From: Desulfobacterales bacterium
Lineage (GTDB): Bacteria > Desulfobacterota > Desulfobacteria > Desulfobacterales > B30-G6
Direction of reading: 5' to 3'
Assembly (NCBI GenBank): GCA_029940035.1
Contig: JAOZRT010000008.1
Location: 5,505-38,471 of the forward strand
DNA: 32,967 bases
Of this stretch, positions 23,749 to 32,747 are shown piece by piece. The notes under the pieces are model-generated. The model was not told the origin of the DNA, ran no database searches, and was given only the letters and a program-made list of their open reading frames with translations. How positions within the stretch are numbered: the first letter of the stretch is position 1; each line of letters begins with the position of its first letter. Both the position numbers and the translations under genes were made by a program.

Positions 23749-24086
23749 TCGCTTTTTTCCAATTCTGTTATGCGTGCGTTGATAGCCTCCAGGGTATTCT
23801 GCATGTTTGCGGCCTCATTTTTTAGTCGGCCGAGCTCTATTTGTGCATCTTCAGGATAAGCCTGCACATACGGACCCCGTCCGCGGCCCATTCCCCGAAC
23901 TGGATAGACGTTCATTTGCGCACCGAACCCGCGTCTGAAACCACGACCGAGCCCCATGCCTCGGCCAAAACCGGCATTGCCGGTAGCGTCTGGCCTGTAC
24001 GCGGGTTGCTCTGAATTGCACAATCCCCTGCCCCAACCTGTCATCGGCCCCATACCCTCGGGTCCTCTTTGATTGAATCTTGGCAT
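23745..24086 (-). CDS. DUF5320-like Gly/Arg-rich small protein with C-terminal coiled coil
   Basis: MPRFNQRGPEGMGPMTGWGRGLCNSEQPAYRPD...RGMGLGRGFRRGFG...AQIELGRLKNEAANMQNTLEAINARITELEKSE. Confidence 0.8.
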   Translation of the reverse strand: MPRFNQRGPEGMGPMTGWGRGLCNSEQPAYRPDATGNAGFGRGMGLGRGFRRGFGAQMNVYPVRGMGRGRGPYVQAYPEDAQIELGRLKNEAANMQNTLEAINARITELEKSE

Positions 24087-24146
24087 TTGTTTTCTCCTTT
24101 CAGGTTGAAGGTTGAAGGGAACAAATTGCTTTTAGCTTTTGGCCCT

Positions 24147-24345
24147 TTTCCTTCCACCTTCTACCTTTTACCTTCTACCTGTTACCTCTACCTTTTACCT
24201 CTACCTTCTACCTTTTACCTTGTCCTTGTCCTTTACCCTGGCCCATGCCCTGGCCGCTACCTTGGCCGGTGCCTTGACCTCTGCCCTGGCCTCTGCCTTG
24301 GCCAGTGCCCTGTCCTCTGCCCTGACCGCTACCGCGGCCGCCTTT
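24147..24345. repeat. short-period simple-sequence region (12-bp-like coding minisatellite plus GGTARAAG-type noncoding tract)
   Basis: CCTTGGCCGGTGCCTTGACCTCTGCCCTGGCC... running into CTACCTTTTACCTCTACCTTCTACC.... Confidence 0.75.
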
Positions 24346-24849
24346 ACCGTTATTGCAAACACCGCGCCCCATTCCCGATTGCGGTCCCTGCCCTCTGGGT
24401 CCCGTACCATCTCCTCTTGGCATTCTAATCACCCCCTCTTTGCCGTTGTTAAAACCGGTCTGAAACATATTACATAGATGATTACGGCCCTTGCAGAACT
24501 GCCAGCGCCCCGTCATCTTCCCGTGTTCGCCCAGAATAATGCCGGGCTTCATCCTGTTGTCCAGAAAACAGGTCACGGCATCGTCCACCTCACCGGTCAC
24601 CCACGAATAAACGTGGACCCCGTTGAAACTCAGGTATTGCAACGAAGCGCGACCGATCCCCCCGCAAATCAATGTTTCTATACCCAGGTCCACCAGCTGT
24701 TTCATTTTATCCATTTCCGGCCATCCTTTTGTTGCCAGTTCCTCCCTGGCAAGGACTTCGGAAGGGCCTGTTTCCAAAAGAACAAACCCCTGGGCCTGAT
24801 CGAACCTGGGTGATATTTTTGTGTGAAACATTGGAATGGCTAATTTCAT
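24208..24849 (-). CDS. NifX-like domain fused to a DUF5320-like tail with GQGRGQG repeats
   Basis: From ATG 24849: MKLAIPMFHTKISPRFDQAQGFVLLET...GIETLICGGIGRASLQYLSFNGVHVYSWVTGEVDDAV... then MPRGDGTGPRGQGPQSGMGRGVCNNGKGGRGSGQGRGQGTGQGRGQGRGQG. Confidence 0.8.
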   Translation of the reverse strand: MKLAIPMFHTKISPRFDQAQGFVLLETGPSEVLAREELATKGWPEMDKMKQLVDLGIETLICGGIGRASLQYLSFNGVHVYSWVTGEVDDAVTCFLDNRMKPGIILGEHGKMTGRWQFCKGRNHLCNMFQTGFNNGKEGVIRMPRGDGTGPRGQGPQSGMGRGVCNNGKGGRGSGQGRGQGTGQGRGQGRGQGTGQGSGQGMGQGKGQGQGKR

Positions 24850-24914
24850 TTTACCTTCCCGTTCCTTTTCCCACATTATTCCTCTCAACCGATAATTGCA
24901 CTATTGATTTAATT

Positions 24915-24930
24915 AGCAGGTTGCGTGCCA
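24915..24930 (-). promoter_or_regulatory. putative sigma54 (-24/-12) promoter for the minus-strand ORP-like operon
   Basis: Minus strand TGGCACGCAACCTGCT: GG-N10-GC, with the -24 half TGGCAC matching consensus; about 65 nt upstream of ATG 24849. Confidence 0.75.
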
Positions 24931-25007
24931 TAAAGACGAATAAATGATAAAATTAAATATAGTTAATCTATTTAGCAAGTTATTGGAGGACACCGTAAAG
25001 AGGGGGC

Positions 25008-25067
25008 TTGACATTGATTGCATAATTACAATATTATATTGCAATACAATTGCGTTTATGCAATTAT
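25008..25067. promoter_or_regulatory. palindrome-rich control region, putative sigma70 promoter of the activator and candidate activator-binding sites
   Basis: TTGACA (25008-25013) with TATTAT (25032-25037); ATTGCATAAT (25017-25026), CAATATTATATTG (25029-25041), ATGCAATTAT (25058-25067). Confidence 0.5.
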
Positions 25068-25095
25068 TCGGGCTATATAATAAGGGAATATAACA

Positions 25096-26427
25096 TTGGC
25101 AACCAAAACCAACTCTCATTTTGAAACCATCCTGGACTCCATTGCCGACGGTGTATTCACCATCGATCTCGAATACAACATCACCTACTTTAACCGCGCA
25201 GCAGAAACCATAACGGGTGTTACCAAAGACCAGGCCCTGGGCCAGAAATGCTTCGATGTTTTCCGGGCCAACATTTGCCAGACGTCCTGTGCTCTGGGAA
25301 AGACCATAGAATCGGGCACGCAGGGCATTAATATACCGGTGGACATTCTGAACAGTCAGGGGGAGCGGGTGTCTGCCAGCGTTAGCACTTCCGTGTTGTC
25401 GGCTGGGCAGGGGGAAATCATTGGCGGGGTTGAAATCTTCAGGGATCTCACCGCCGTGGAAGCCCTTCGGAAGAAAATAGACAACCAGTACCGGTTTGAA
25501 GACATTGTCAGCAAAAATTACAGCATCCAGAAGATTTTCGACATTCTTCCGGATATTGCCACCAGCGGCAGCACCATTCTCATTGAAGGGCCCAGCGGTT
25601 CGGGCAAGGAATTGTTTGCCAGGGCCATCCACAATGTAAGTGGCCTGAAGGGGGAGTTTGTGGCTGTCAACTGTGCTGCATTGCCGGACACCCTGTTGGA
25701 GTCCGAACTGTTCGGCTATCGGAAAGGCGCTTTCAGCGAAGCCAAAAAAGACAAGCCCGGACGCTTCGAGCGGGCAGCGGGCGGCACCCTGTTCCTGGAC
25801 GAGATCGGTGATATTTCGACAGCCCTGCAGGTCAAACTCTTAAGGGTCCTGCAGGAGAAGGAATATGAACCCCTAGGGGGAACTGCCGCCGAAAAAACAG
25901 ATGCCCGCATCATCGCCTCCACCAACAGGACCCTGGCAGAACTCGTGGCCCGGGGCACCTTTCGGGAGGACCTGTTCTACCGCCTCAACGTCATTAAAAT
26001 AGAGTTGCCGCCCCTGGCGGAGCGTCGGGATGACATACCCCTGCTGGTACGCAGCTTTATCCAGAAATTCAATGCTCTTAAGGGCAAGGAGATCAAGGGA
26101 ATTTCAGACCAGGCGTTGAACATTCTGATGCGCCACCCCTTTCCAGGAAATATAAGGGAACTGGAAAACATCATCGAATTTGCATTTGTGCTGTGTCGCG
26201 GGGAATTGATCGAAACCAGGCACCTCTCCCAAGACATTCAGAAAAGCGGAAATAAGGGGCAAGATATCGGCCCCCGCCCTGCTGCACCTCAACTGGAGCA
26301 GGCCGCAAAGGATGCGATTGTCTCCGCCCTGGACCGCCACCGGGGCCACCGGGGAAAAACCGCCGTCTATCTCAACATCGACAAGTCCACCCTTTGGCGA
26401 AAGATGAAAAAATACGGAATTGAATAA
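25096..26427 (+). CDS. PAS-domain sigma54-dependent transcriptional activator
   Basis: N-terminal PAS (FETILDSIADGVFTIDLEYNITYFNRAAETITG), AAA+ (EGPSGSGKELFARAIHN, ESELFGYRKGAFSEAKKDKPGRFERAAGGTLFLDEIGDI), C-terminal Fis-type HTH (HRGHRGKTAVYLNIDKSTLWRKMKKYGIE). TTG start at 25096. Confidence 0.93.
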   Translation: MATKTNSHFETILDSIADGVFTIDLEYNITYFNRAAETITGVTKDQALGQKCFDVFRANICQTSCALGKTIESGTQGINIPVDILNSQGERVSASVSTSVLSAGQGEIIGGVEIFRDLTAVEALRKKIDNQYRFEDIVSKNYSIQKIFDILPDIATSGSTILIEGPSGSGKELFARAIHNVSGLKGEFVAVNCAALPDTLLESELFGYRKGAFSEAKKDKPGRFERAAGGTLFLDEIGDISTALQVKLLRVLQEKEYEPLGGTAAEKTDARIIASTNRTLAELVARGTFREDLFYRLNVIKIELPPLAERRDDIPLLVRSFIQKFNALKGKEIKGISDQALNILMRHPFPGNIRELENIIEFAFVLCRGELIETRHLSQDIQKSGNKGQDIGPRPAAPQLEQAAKDAIVSALDRHRGHRGKTAVYLNIDKSTLWRKMKKYGIE

Positions 26428-26587
26428 ACCACAGTGCATGAACCAAATACAACATATGCTACGCCATCTCCAGATGCAGAAAGAACCAGTTTGCCGGTTT
26501 TTTTTGAGATGGTCATGCTCCAAGCTAAACCGTCATCAACATTTTCCACACCTTCTTCAATTCCTTGGAGGAATATGAATCAAGCAC

Positions 26588-27064
26588 CTATTTAACGTAT
26601 ATTTTTTTTCTGAATATCAGGCTTACCCTTCCTTTTTCATCTACAGCCTGGAAATCAACCCGATATTCGTTGGCTGAGAGTGCAACATCCATTTTTTGAG
26701 AAAAGGTATATTCCGGCAATTGTACAGGATCCAATTCATAAACAGTTGGTCCATCGTATACTGTACCAGGATTATTAAGATCGAAGATGATTACATGCAA
26801 GGTAACTATGTCTAAATCAGGGTCCCCAAGATGGGCGTCAAAAGAAATATCATCACCGGCATCGAAATTTGAAGTTGGAATGGTAGAGGCGTTTTTATAA
26901 AAATATACTGCCCTTATGGTGGGTGCTGTTTCACGATCACCATCATCATCATCCGAGACACCACACCCAAAAACTAAAAAACTGCACAAAATAAAGGACA
27001 GCAGAAGGGAAACAGCTTTCAGGACTCGATTCACCCGGCGCTCCATTTTTCCGGAATTATTCAT
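26588..27064 (-). CDS. hypothetical lipoprotein
   Basis: Lipobox-like SFLVFGCGVSDDDDGD after a hydrophobic signal; overlaps the upstream flavin reductase stop. Confidence 0.7.
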   Translation of the reverse strand: MNNSGKMERRVNRVLKAVSLLLSFILCSFLVFGCGVSDDDDGDRETAPTIRAVYFYKNASTIPTSNFDAGDDISFDAHLGDPDLDIVTLHVIIFDLNNPGTVYDGPTVYELDPVQLPEYTFSQKMDVALSANEYRVDFQAVDEKGRVSLIFRKKIYVK

Positions 27065-27534
27065 TCCTTACCTACATACATCCCATCATAATCCAAGGTG
27101 CAAAGAGGCGTTCCTGATGATCGGGTGCTGCCGGCGATGATTTCTCCGATAAAAAGGGTGTGATTACCTGGCGTGTGGCGTTCCTGAACGGTCAGTTCCA
27201 GCCAAGCCAGACAATCATTCAAAATCGGGGCCCCTGTTTTGCCCGGCTCCCATGGAATGTCCTTGAATTTTTTTTCAGGATCCGGACCTTTGAATATTTT
27301 CAGCATCTCTTTTTGAGACCGGCGGAGCATGTGCAGAGCAAAGGCCCGGCCCTCTTCAACCAGGTTGTGGGAATAGCGGTTGGGATGGATGGCCACCATG
27401 ATCAATGGCGGTTCATATGACACCTGGGTCACCCACGATGCAATCATCCCGTTGATGGTATCGTCAACTCGCGTTGTTAAGACATATATGCCATATGTCA
27501 TGTGGCCCAGGGCTTCCATCCACTCTTTTTTCAT
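27061..27534 (-). CDS. flavin reductase family (FMN-binding) protein
   Basis: ALGHMTYGIYVLTTRVDDTINGMIASWVTQVSYEPPLIMVAIHPNRYSHNLVEEGRAFALHML...HTLFIGEIIAG. Confidence 0.9.
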   Translation of the reverse strand: MKKEWMEALGHMTYGIYVLTTRVDDTINGMIASWVTQVSYEPPLIMVAIHPNRYSHNLVEEGRAFALHMLRRSQKEMLKIFKGPDPEKKFKDIPWEPGKTGAPILNDCLAWLELTVQERHTPGNHTLFIGEIIAGSTRSSGTPLCTLDYDGMYVGKE

Positions 27535-27636
27535 GGGTGCCTCTCCTAATTTATAATGTTATTCCAATTGCATACGAATTAAAATTCCAATTCGTTTTCT
27601 AAGGCTGAATTTTGCTTATTATGCAAGACGCTGGAA

Positions 27637-28305
27637 CTATATATATGTGACAATTTCCGCTAATGGCTTTTTGGAAATGTCCGGAACCGTCACATCCTTT
27701 TCAGGGTAGCCGGCCACGAGGACCATGAAAGCCTTTTCATTTTTCGGGCGCTGCAATATCTTGTTGAGAAAATCCATGGGGCTGGGTGTATAGGTCAATG
27801 AAACCAGCCCGGCATGGTGCAAAGCGGCGATTAGAAACCCGGTGGCAATCCCCACCGACTCTTTGACGTAATAGTGCTTGATCTTGTTTCCCTCACCGTC
27901 AAACCCGTATTTTTGTGCAAAGATGGCTATCAGGCACGGCGCCCGGTCCAGAAACGGCTTTTGCCATTGGGTGCCCAGGGGCGACAATGCATCCAGCCAG
28001 GCATCCGGCGCCCGGTGTTCGTAAAAGGCGCGCTCCTCTTTTTCGGCAGCTTCGCGAATACGGTGTTTTACGGCAGGATCGGTTACCGCCACAAAATGCC
28101 AGGGCTGCTGGTTGGCTCCGCTGGGGGCCGAGCCGGCAGCTTTCAGGCAATCGCTGATAACACCGTCCGGTATAGGCCTGTCTGAAAACTCGCGCACGGT
28201 GCGCCGCCGCTTCAGGTTCTCATAAAAAGCCGCTGCCCGCTCCTTCATTTCATCAGGTGCATATTCCCGGTATTGGTCGAATGGTACGTTTTTAGGCTCA
28301 TCCAT
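27637..28305 (-). CDS. nitroreductase-superfamily protein resembling iodotyrosine deiodinase
   Basis: [13 protein letters not shown]...[73 protein letters not shown]...[34 protein letters not shown]...[24 protein letters not shown]. Start taken at the internal ATG 28305. Confidence 0.88.
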   Translation of the reverse strand: MDEPKNVPFDQYREYAPDEMKERAAAFYENLKRRRTVREFSDRPIPDGVISDCLKAAGSAPSGANQQPWHFVAVTDPAVKHRIREAAEKEERAFYEHRAPDAWLDALSPLGTQWQKPFLDRAPCLIAIFAQKYGFDGEGNKIKHYYVKESVGIATGFLIAALHHAGLVSLTYTPSPMDFLNKILQRPKNEKAFMVLVAGYPEKDVTVPDISKKPLAEIVTYI

Positions 28306-28405
28306 TTTCAAACCTATCAAGCTGTATTGACGTTATTAATGTATATCAATTAATGCTTTATATGGATTGCTTATTTTCGCGCTATTTGTCTAATGTACTC
28401 AGCAT

Positions 28406-28502
28406 CTGCAGGGCTGAAGCCCTGGACTACATGGGTTATAGCTGAAAATGCATGCCTTTCCACTAACAACCGGCTATGTAGCGCAGGATTTATCCCTGCT
28501 GA
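28406..28502. repeat. pair of inverted about 27-bp repeat units
   Basis: ctgcagggctgaagccctggactacat (28406-28432) versus the reverse complement of atgtagcgcaggatttatccctgctga (28476-28502). Confidence 0.6.
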
Positions 28503-28685
28503 AGTCTCTCGCTGAACCGCCATTTCACTCCAAACGATGCCGTATCCTGTCTCGTTTATTATTTCATGTTTTCGTGATAAAGATCTTATACTTTTCAGGC
28601 CCATCATGGTCGGGAATAACGATTGACATGCTTGACAGGATATATGAGATTCCGTCCGATCAATCAATAAAAAGCAGCACTTATT

Positions 28686-31600
28686 ATGGGCAAGCGACCA
28701 GATAAACATAAAGATATTGACGATCTGTTAAAGACTGCCATGCATGCCGATCGCGTCGATGCCCTGCGCACCTTAAAGCGCGTCAAGCAGCTTCGCATAC
28801 GCAATGGCAAGCAGGACCAGATAGCGTCTCTGCTGACCGGGGTTGAAAAACGGCTCAACCGTTCAAAGGAGAAACGTGACTGGCGCAAGGCACATGTGCC
28901 CACGGTTACCTATAACCCTGCCCTGCCCATAACCGCCCGCAAAGAAGACATCATTGCCGCCATAAAGGGCCACCCCGTGGTGATCATCTCCGGTGAGACC
29001 GGATCAGGCAAAACCACCCAGATCCCCAAATTCTGTCTGGATGCCGGCAGGGGCATCGACGGCATGATCGGGTGCACCCAGCCGCGCAGGATTGCCGCCA
29101 CCACTGTTTCCGGCCGTATAGCCGAAGAGCTGTCAATCAACCTGGGAGAAGGCGTGGGGTACAAGATTCGGTTCAAGGAGAAGATCGGCCAGAACACGTT
29201 CATCAAAATAATGACCGACGGTATTCTGCTGGCCGAGACCCAGAATGACCCTTATCTGAACGCCTATGACACCATCATCGTGGACGAAGCCCACGAAAGA
29301 AGCCTCAACATCGATTTTGTGCTCGGCATCCTGAAGGACCTGTTGAGCCGGCGCAGGGATCTCAAACTGATCATCACTTCAGCCACCATCGACACGGAAA
29401 AATTTTCCAAAGCCTTTGGCGATGCACCGATAATCGAGGTTTCCGGCAGGATGTTTCCGGTAAAAACAGAATACCCGGCAGGAAATTCACCCGGCCAGAA
29501 GGCCAAGGAAAACGACAGCGCCCCAGACCACATCGAATCGGCCGCTGCGGCTGTGGACCGGCTTCAGAGCAGGGGCGCCTATGGTGACATCCTTGTTTTC
29601 ATGCCCACGGAGCAGGACATCCGCGAGTGCTGCAGCCTGATTTCCGGGAAAAAATTCCCGCACACAACCGTGCTCCCCCTTTACGCCCGGCTGTCATCCA
29701 ATGAACAGAAAAAAGTGTTCAAGCGGATTGTAGGCCGTAAAATCATCGTGGCTACCAACGTGGCGGAAACATCCATCACCATACCGGGGATAAAATATGT
29801 GGTTGATTCCGGACTGGCGCGCATGTCCAGGTACAACCCCCGCTACCGGATCACGGCCCTGCCCATTGTGCCCGTGTCGCGCAGCAGCGCCGACCAGCGC
29901 ATGGGACGCTGCGGCCGGGTGGAAAACGGCGTCTGCATTCGCCTGTATACCGAAGAGGACTATCTCAGCCGCCCCCTTTTCACCAAGCCTGAAATTCTGC
30001 GTTCCAACCTGGCCGAAGTTATCCTGCGCATGATCCACCTGGGATTGGGGGATATCGCCATTTTCCCGTTTATTGACCGCCCGGCCGACAAAAGCATCAA
30101 GGACGGATTCCGCCTGCTCCTGGAACTGGGGGCCATCCGGCAGCTTCATACATTATCCGGCAACGGGCACGAGACATCACCAAAAAAACGCCAACAGTCT
30201 AAAAAAGGCGCCTATGCATTGACTGCCGTGGGCCGGCTCATGGGCAAGCTGCCCCTGGACCCCCGCCTTTCCAAAATGATCATCGAAGCTGATCAAAAGG
30301 GCTGTCTCCGGGAAATAACCGTCATTGCCGCCGCTTTGAGCGTTCAAGACCCCAGGGAGCGCCCCGCGGAAAAGAAACAGGCCGCCCATGAAGCCCAGGT
30401 GGTCTTTACGGACCCGCAATCCGACTTCATCACCCTGCTCAACATCTGGAAGCACTACAATGCATCTGCGGGCAGCCGAAGAAGTGCTGCAAAATTGAAA
30501 AAGTTCTGCAAAGCCCGCTATCTTTCCTTCAGGCGCATGCGCGAGTGGATCGATATTCATCACCAGATCACCCTGATTCTCAAGGAAAACGGACTCCAGG
30601 AAAACAAGCCGGGACCTGCCAAAGGGCAGTTGCCCCAACAAACAGACCAAAAAAAAGCACCCCGGGATACGACTTTCCCTGAGGGCTACGCTGCCGTACA
30701 CAAATCCATTTTGAGCGGATTTCTTTCCAACATTGCCCAACAGAAGGAAAAGCAGTTCTTCAAGGGCGCACGGGACCGGGAGGTCATGATCTTTCCGGGA
30801 TCCGGCCTGTTTAAACATCCCGGGGCGTGGATCGTAGCTGCGGAATTCGTGGAAACATCCCGGCTGTTTGCCAGGGTCGTTGCCAGCATCGATGTCGCCT
30901 GGCTGGAAGCTCTCGGCAAGGACCAGTGCCGGAGAACCCACAAAGACCCGCACTGGGAGAAAAACAGGGGAGAGGTGGTGGCCACCGAACAGGTGACCCT
31001 CTACGGGTTGATCATCGTTCCCGGACGGACTGTCTCCTACGGTCCCATCGACCCTGAAGAGGCCACCGACATTTTCATCCGGCAGGCTCTTGTCTCCGGC
31101 GAGGTGAAAACGCCTTTCAAGTTCCTGAAATACAATCTGGGGTTGATCGACGAGATACGCAACATGGAAGACAAAATCAGGCGGAGGGACATCCTTGTTC
31201 ACGAAGAGGAAATGGCGGCTTTTTACAGCCAACGCCTGCCGCTGGTGTACGACACCCGGACGCTGAAATACCTGATCAGAAAACAGGGATCTGATGATTT
31301 TCTGAAACTCGACAAGGAAGACCTGCTGCGCTATGCACCGGATTCAGATGAAATCAACCTTTTCCCGGACAAGGTTCACCTGGGCAACAAGGCTTTCGAG
31401 GCGCTTTATCAATTCGAACCAGGGCAGCATGATGACGGGTTGACGGTCAGGATCCCCTCGTCAGACGCTCCCGGAGTGGACAAGGCCAGGCTGGACTGGC
31501 TTGTCCCCGGCATGCTCAAGGAAAAGATAACCGCACTCATCAAAAGCCTGCCCAAGGAATATCGCAAACGGCTGGTGCCGGTTACCGCCACCGTGGACAC

Positions 31601-32747
31601 CATTATGCAGAAAATGGGACAGGACAACACCCCTCTCATCGTTGCCCTAGGCGGCTTTATCCATGAGCGCTTCAATGTCGACATCCCGGCATCCGCATGG
31701 CCCCTGGACGATTTGCCGGACCACCTCAAGATGCGCCTGGAGATTGTCGATTCCCGAAAGAATGTTCTTCACGAGGGACGGGGCAGCGCGCTGCTCGAGG
31801 GGTCCCTTCCGGCCCACATGGCCACCCGGGAATTCGAACGGCTGAAACAAGGATGGGAGCAAACCGGAATTGAAGCCTGGAACTTTGGCGACATTCCGAA
31901 AATGGTGACCTTGAAAGGAAAAAAAGGCACGGAGTGGACTGCCTTCCCGGGCCTTGAAAAGGACGGCGCCATCATCAACCTGAGACTTTTTAAGGATGAA
32001 GGCCAGGCCCGGTCTTCGCACCCATGCGGGGTCGCCGCCCTGTTTGCCCATAAATTTTCCCAGGACCTTAAGTTTTTAAAACAAAACCTGAAACTGCCTG
32101 CCCACGCAGATCCGGCCGCCCGATACTTTGGCGGACGTAAAAAGGTGGAACAGCGCATATATGATGATGCCATTGAACGTTTGTTCGGTCTGGATATCCG
32201 GAAACAAGCGGACTACCTGCATCAGGAAGAACAATTTGCCACCGAGGGCATCCACACCCGCGGCAACGAGAAAATGCAAAAAATCGTTGCCGCACTGGAT
32301 GCCAACCAGGACGCCCGAATGACCCTCCACAACCTGGAAACAGCCAACCAGGGGAAGGTGCAGATTCTGCATTTTCTGGAAGAACTACGTGTTGATCTGA
32401 CAGGCCTCATGCCTGAAAGGTTCGTGAGCCTCTACGACACGGTCCGCCTTGCCCACCTGCCGCGCTATATCAAGGCCGTGGCCATTCGGGCCCAGCGCGG
32501 CGTTGACAACCTGGAAAAGGATCAGCAGAGAGGCATTGATGTTAAAAATCTTACCCGCTCCCTGCATGACCTCATCCAGGGCCTCGGGGATTCAGCTTCC
32601 AATGAAAAACGAAATGCCGTGGAAGAGCTGTTCTGGCATATCCAGGAATTCAAGGTTTCTGTGTTTGCCCAGGAGTTGAGAACAGCCGTACCGGTATCTT
32701 TAAAAAAACTGGAAAAGCAGATCAAGGATATTGAACGGATGGTTTGA
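28686..32747 (+). CDS. hrpA: ATP-dependent RNA helicase HrpA
   Basis: DEAH helicase motifs (SGETGSGKTTQIPKFCLDAG, VDEAHERSLNIDFVLGIL, TSATIDTEKFS, VATNVAETSITIPGIKYVVDSG, RSSADQRMGRCGRVENGVCIRLY) with a long C-terminal HrpA/DUF3418-type region. Confidence 0.96.
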   Translation: MGKRPDKHKDIDDLLKTAMHADRVDALRTLKRVKQLRIRNGKQDQIASLLTGVEKRLNRSKEKRDWRKAHVPTVTYNPALPITARKEDIIAAIKGHPVVIISGETGSGKTTQIPKFCLDAGRGIDGMIGCTQPRRIAATTVSGRIAEELSINLGEGVGYKIRFKEKIGQNTFIKIMTDGILLAETQNDPYLNAYDTIIVDEAHERSLNIDFVLGILKDLLSRRRDLKLIITSATIDTEKFSKAFGDAPIIEVSGRMFPVKTEYPAGNSPGQKAKENDSAPDHIESAAAAVDRLQSRGAYGDILVFMPTEQDIRECCSLISGKKFPHTTVLPLYARLSSNEQKKVFKRIVGRKIIVATNVAETSITIPGIKYVVDSGLARMSRYNPRYRITALPIVPVSRSSADQRMGRCGRVENGVCIRLYTEEDYLSRPLFTKPEILRSNLAEVILRMIHLGLGDIAIFPFIDRPADKSIKDGFRLLLELGAIRQLHTLSGNGHETSPKKRQQSKKGAYALTAVGRLMGKLPLDPRLSKMIIEADQKGCLREITVIAAALSVQDPRERPAEKKQAAHEAQVVFTDPQSDFITLLNIWKHYNASAGSRRSAAKLKKFCKARYLSFRRMREWIDIHHQITLILKENGLQENKPGPAKGQLPQQTDQKKAPRDTTFPEGYAAVHKSILSGFLSNIAQQKEKQFFKGARDREVMIFPGSGLFKHPGAWIVAAEFVETSRLFARVVASIDVAWLEALGKDQCRRTHKDPHWEKNRGEVVATEQVTLYGLIIVPGRTVSYGPIDPEEATDIFIRQALVSGEVKTPFKFLKYNLGLIDEIRNMEDKIRRRDILVHEEEMAAFYSQRLPLVYDTRTLKYLIRKQGSDDFLKLDKEDLLRYAPDSDEINLFPDKVHLGNKAFEALYQFEPGQHDDGLTVRIPSSDAPGVDKARLDWLVPGMLKEKITALIKSLPKEYRKRLVPVTATVDTIMQKMGQDNTPLIVALGGFIHERFNVDIPASAWPLDDLPDHLKMRLEIVDSRKNVLHEGRGSALLEGSLPAHMATREFERLKQGWEQTGIEAWNFGDIPKMVTLKGKKGTEWTAFPGLEKDGAIINLRLFKDEGQARSSHPCGVAALFAHKFSQDLKFLKQNLKLPAHADPAARYFGGRKKVEQRIYDDAIERLFGLDIRKQADYLHQEEQFATEGIHTRGNEKMQKIVAALDANQDARMTLHNLETANQGKVQILHFLEELRVDLTGLMPERFVSLYDTVRLAHLPRYIKAVAIRAQRGVDNLEKDQQRGIDVKNLTRSLHDLIQGLGDSASNEKRNAVEELFWHIQEFKVSVFAQELRTAVPVSLKKLEKQIKDIERMV

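Noticed and set aside
24139-24477. Plus-strand ORFs rich in Leu/Ala/Ser (24069-24428, 24139-24477)
   Set aside because: Antisense readings of the GQG-repeat gene and adjacent simple repeat.
28371-28709. 112-aa minus-strand ORF upstream of hrpA
   Set aside because: Built from intergenic repeat units (AGINPALHSR...GFSPADAEY) and lacks protein-family features.
30177-31232. 351-aa minus-strand ORF
   Set aside because: Antisense to hrpA; no family-like sequence.
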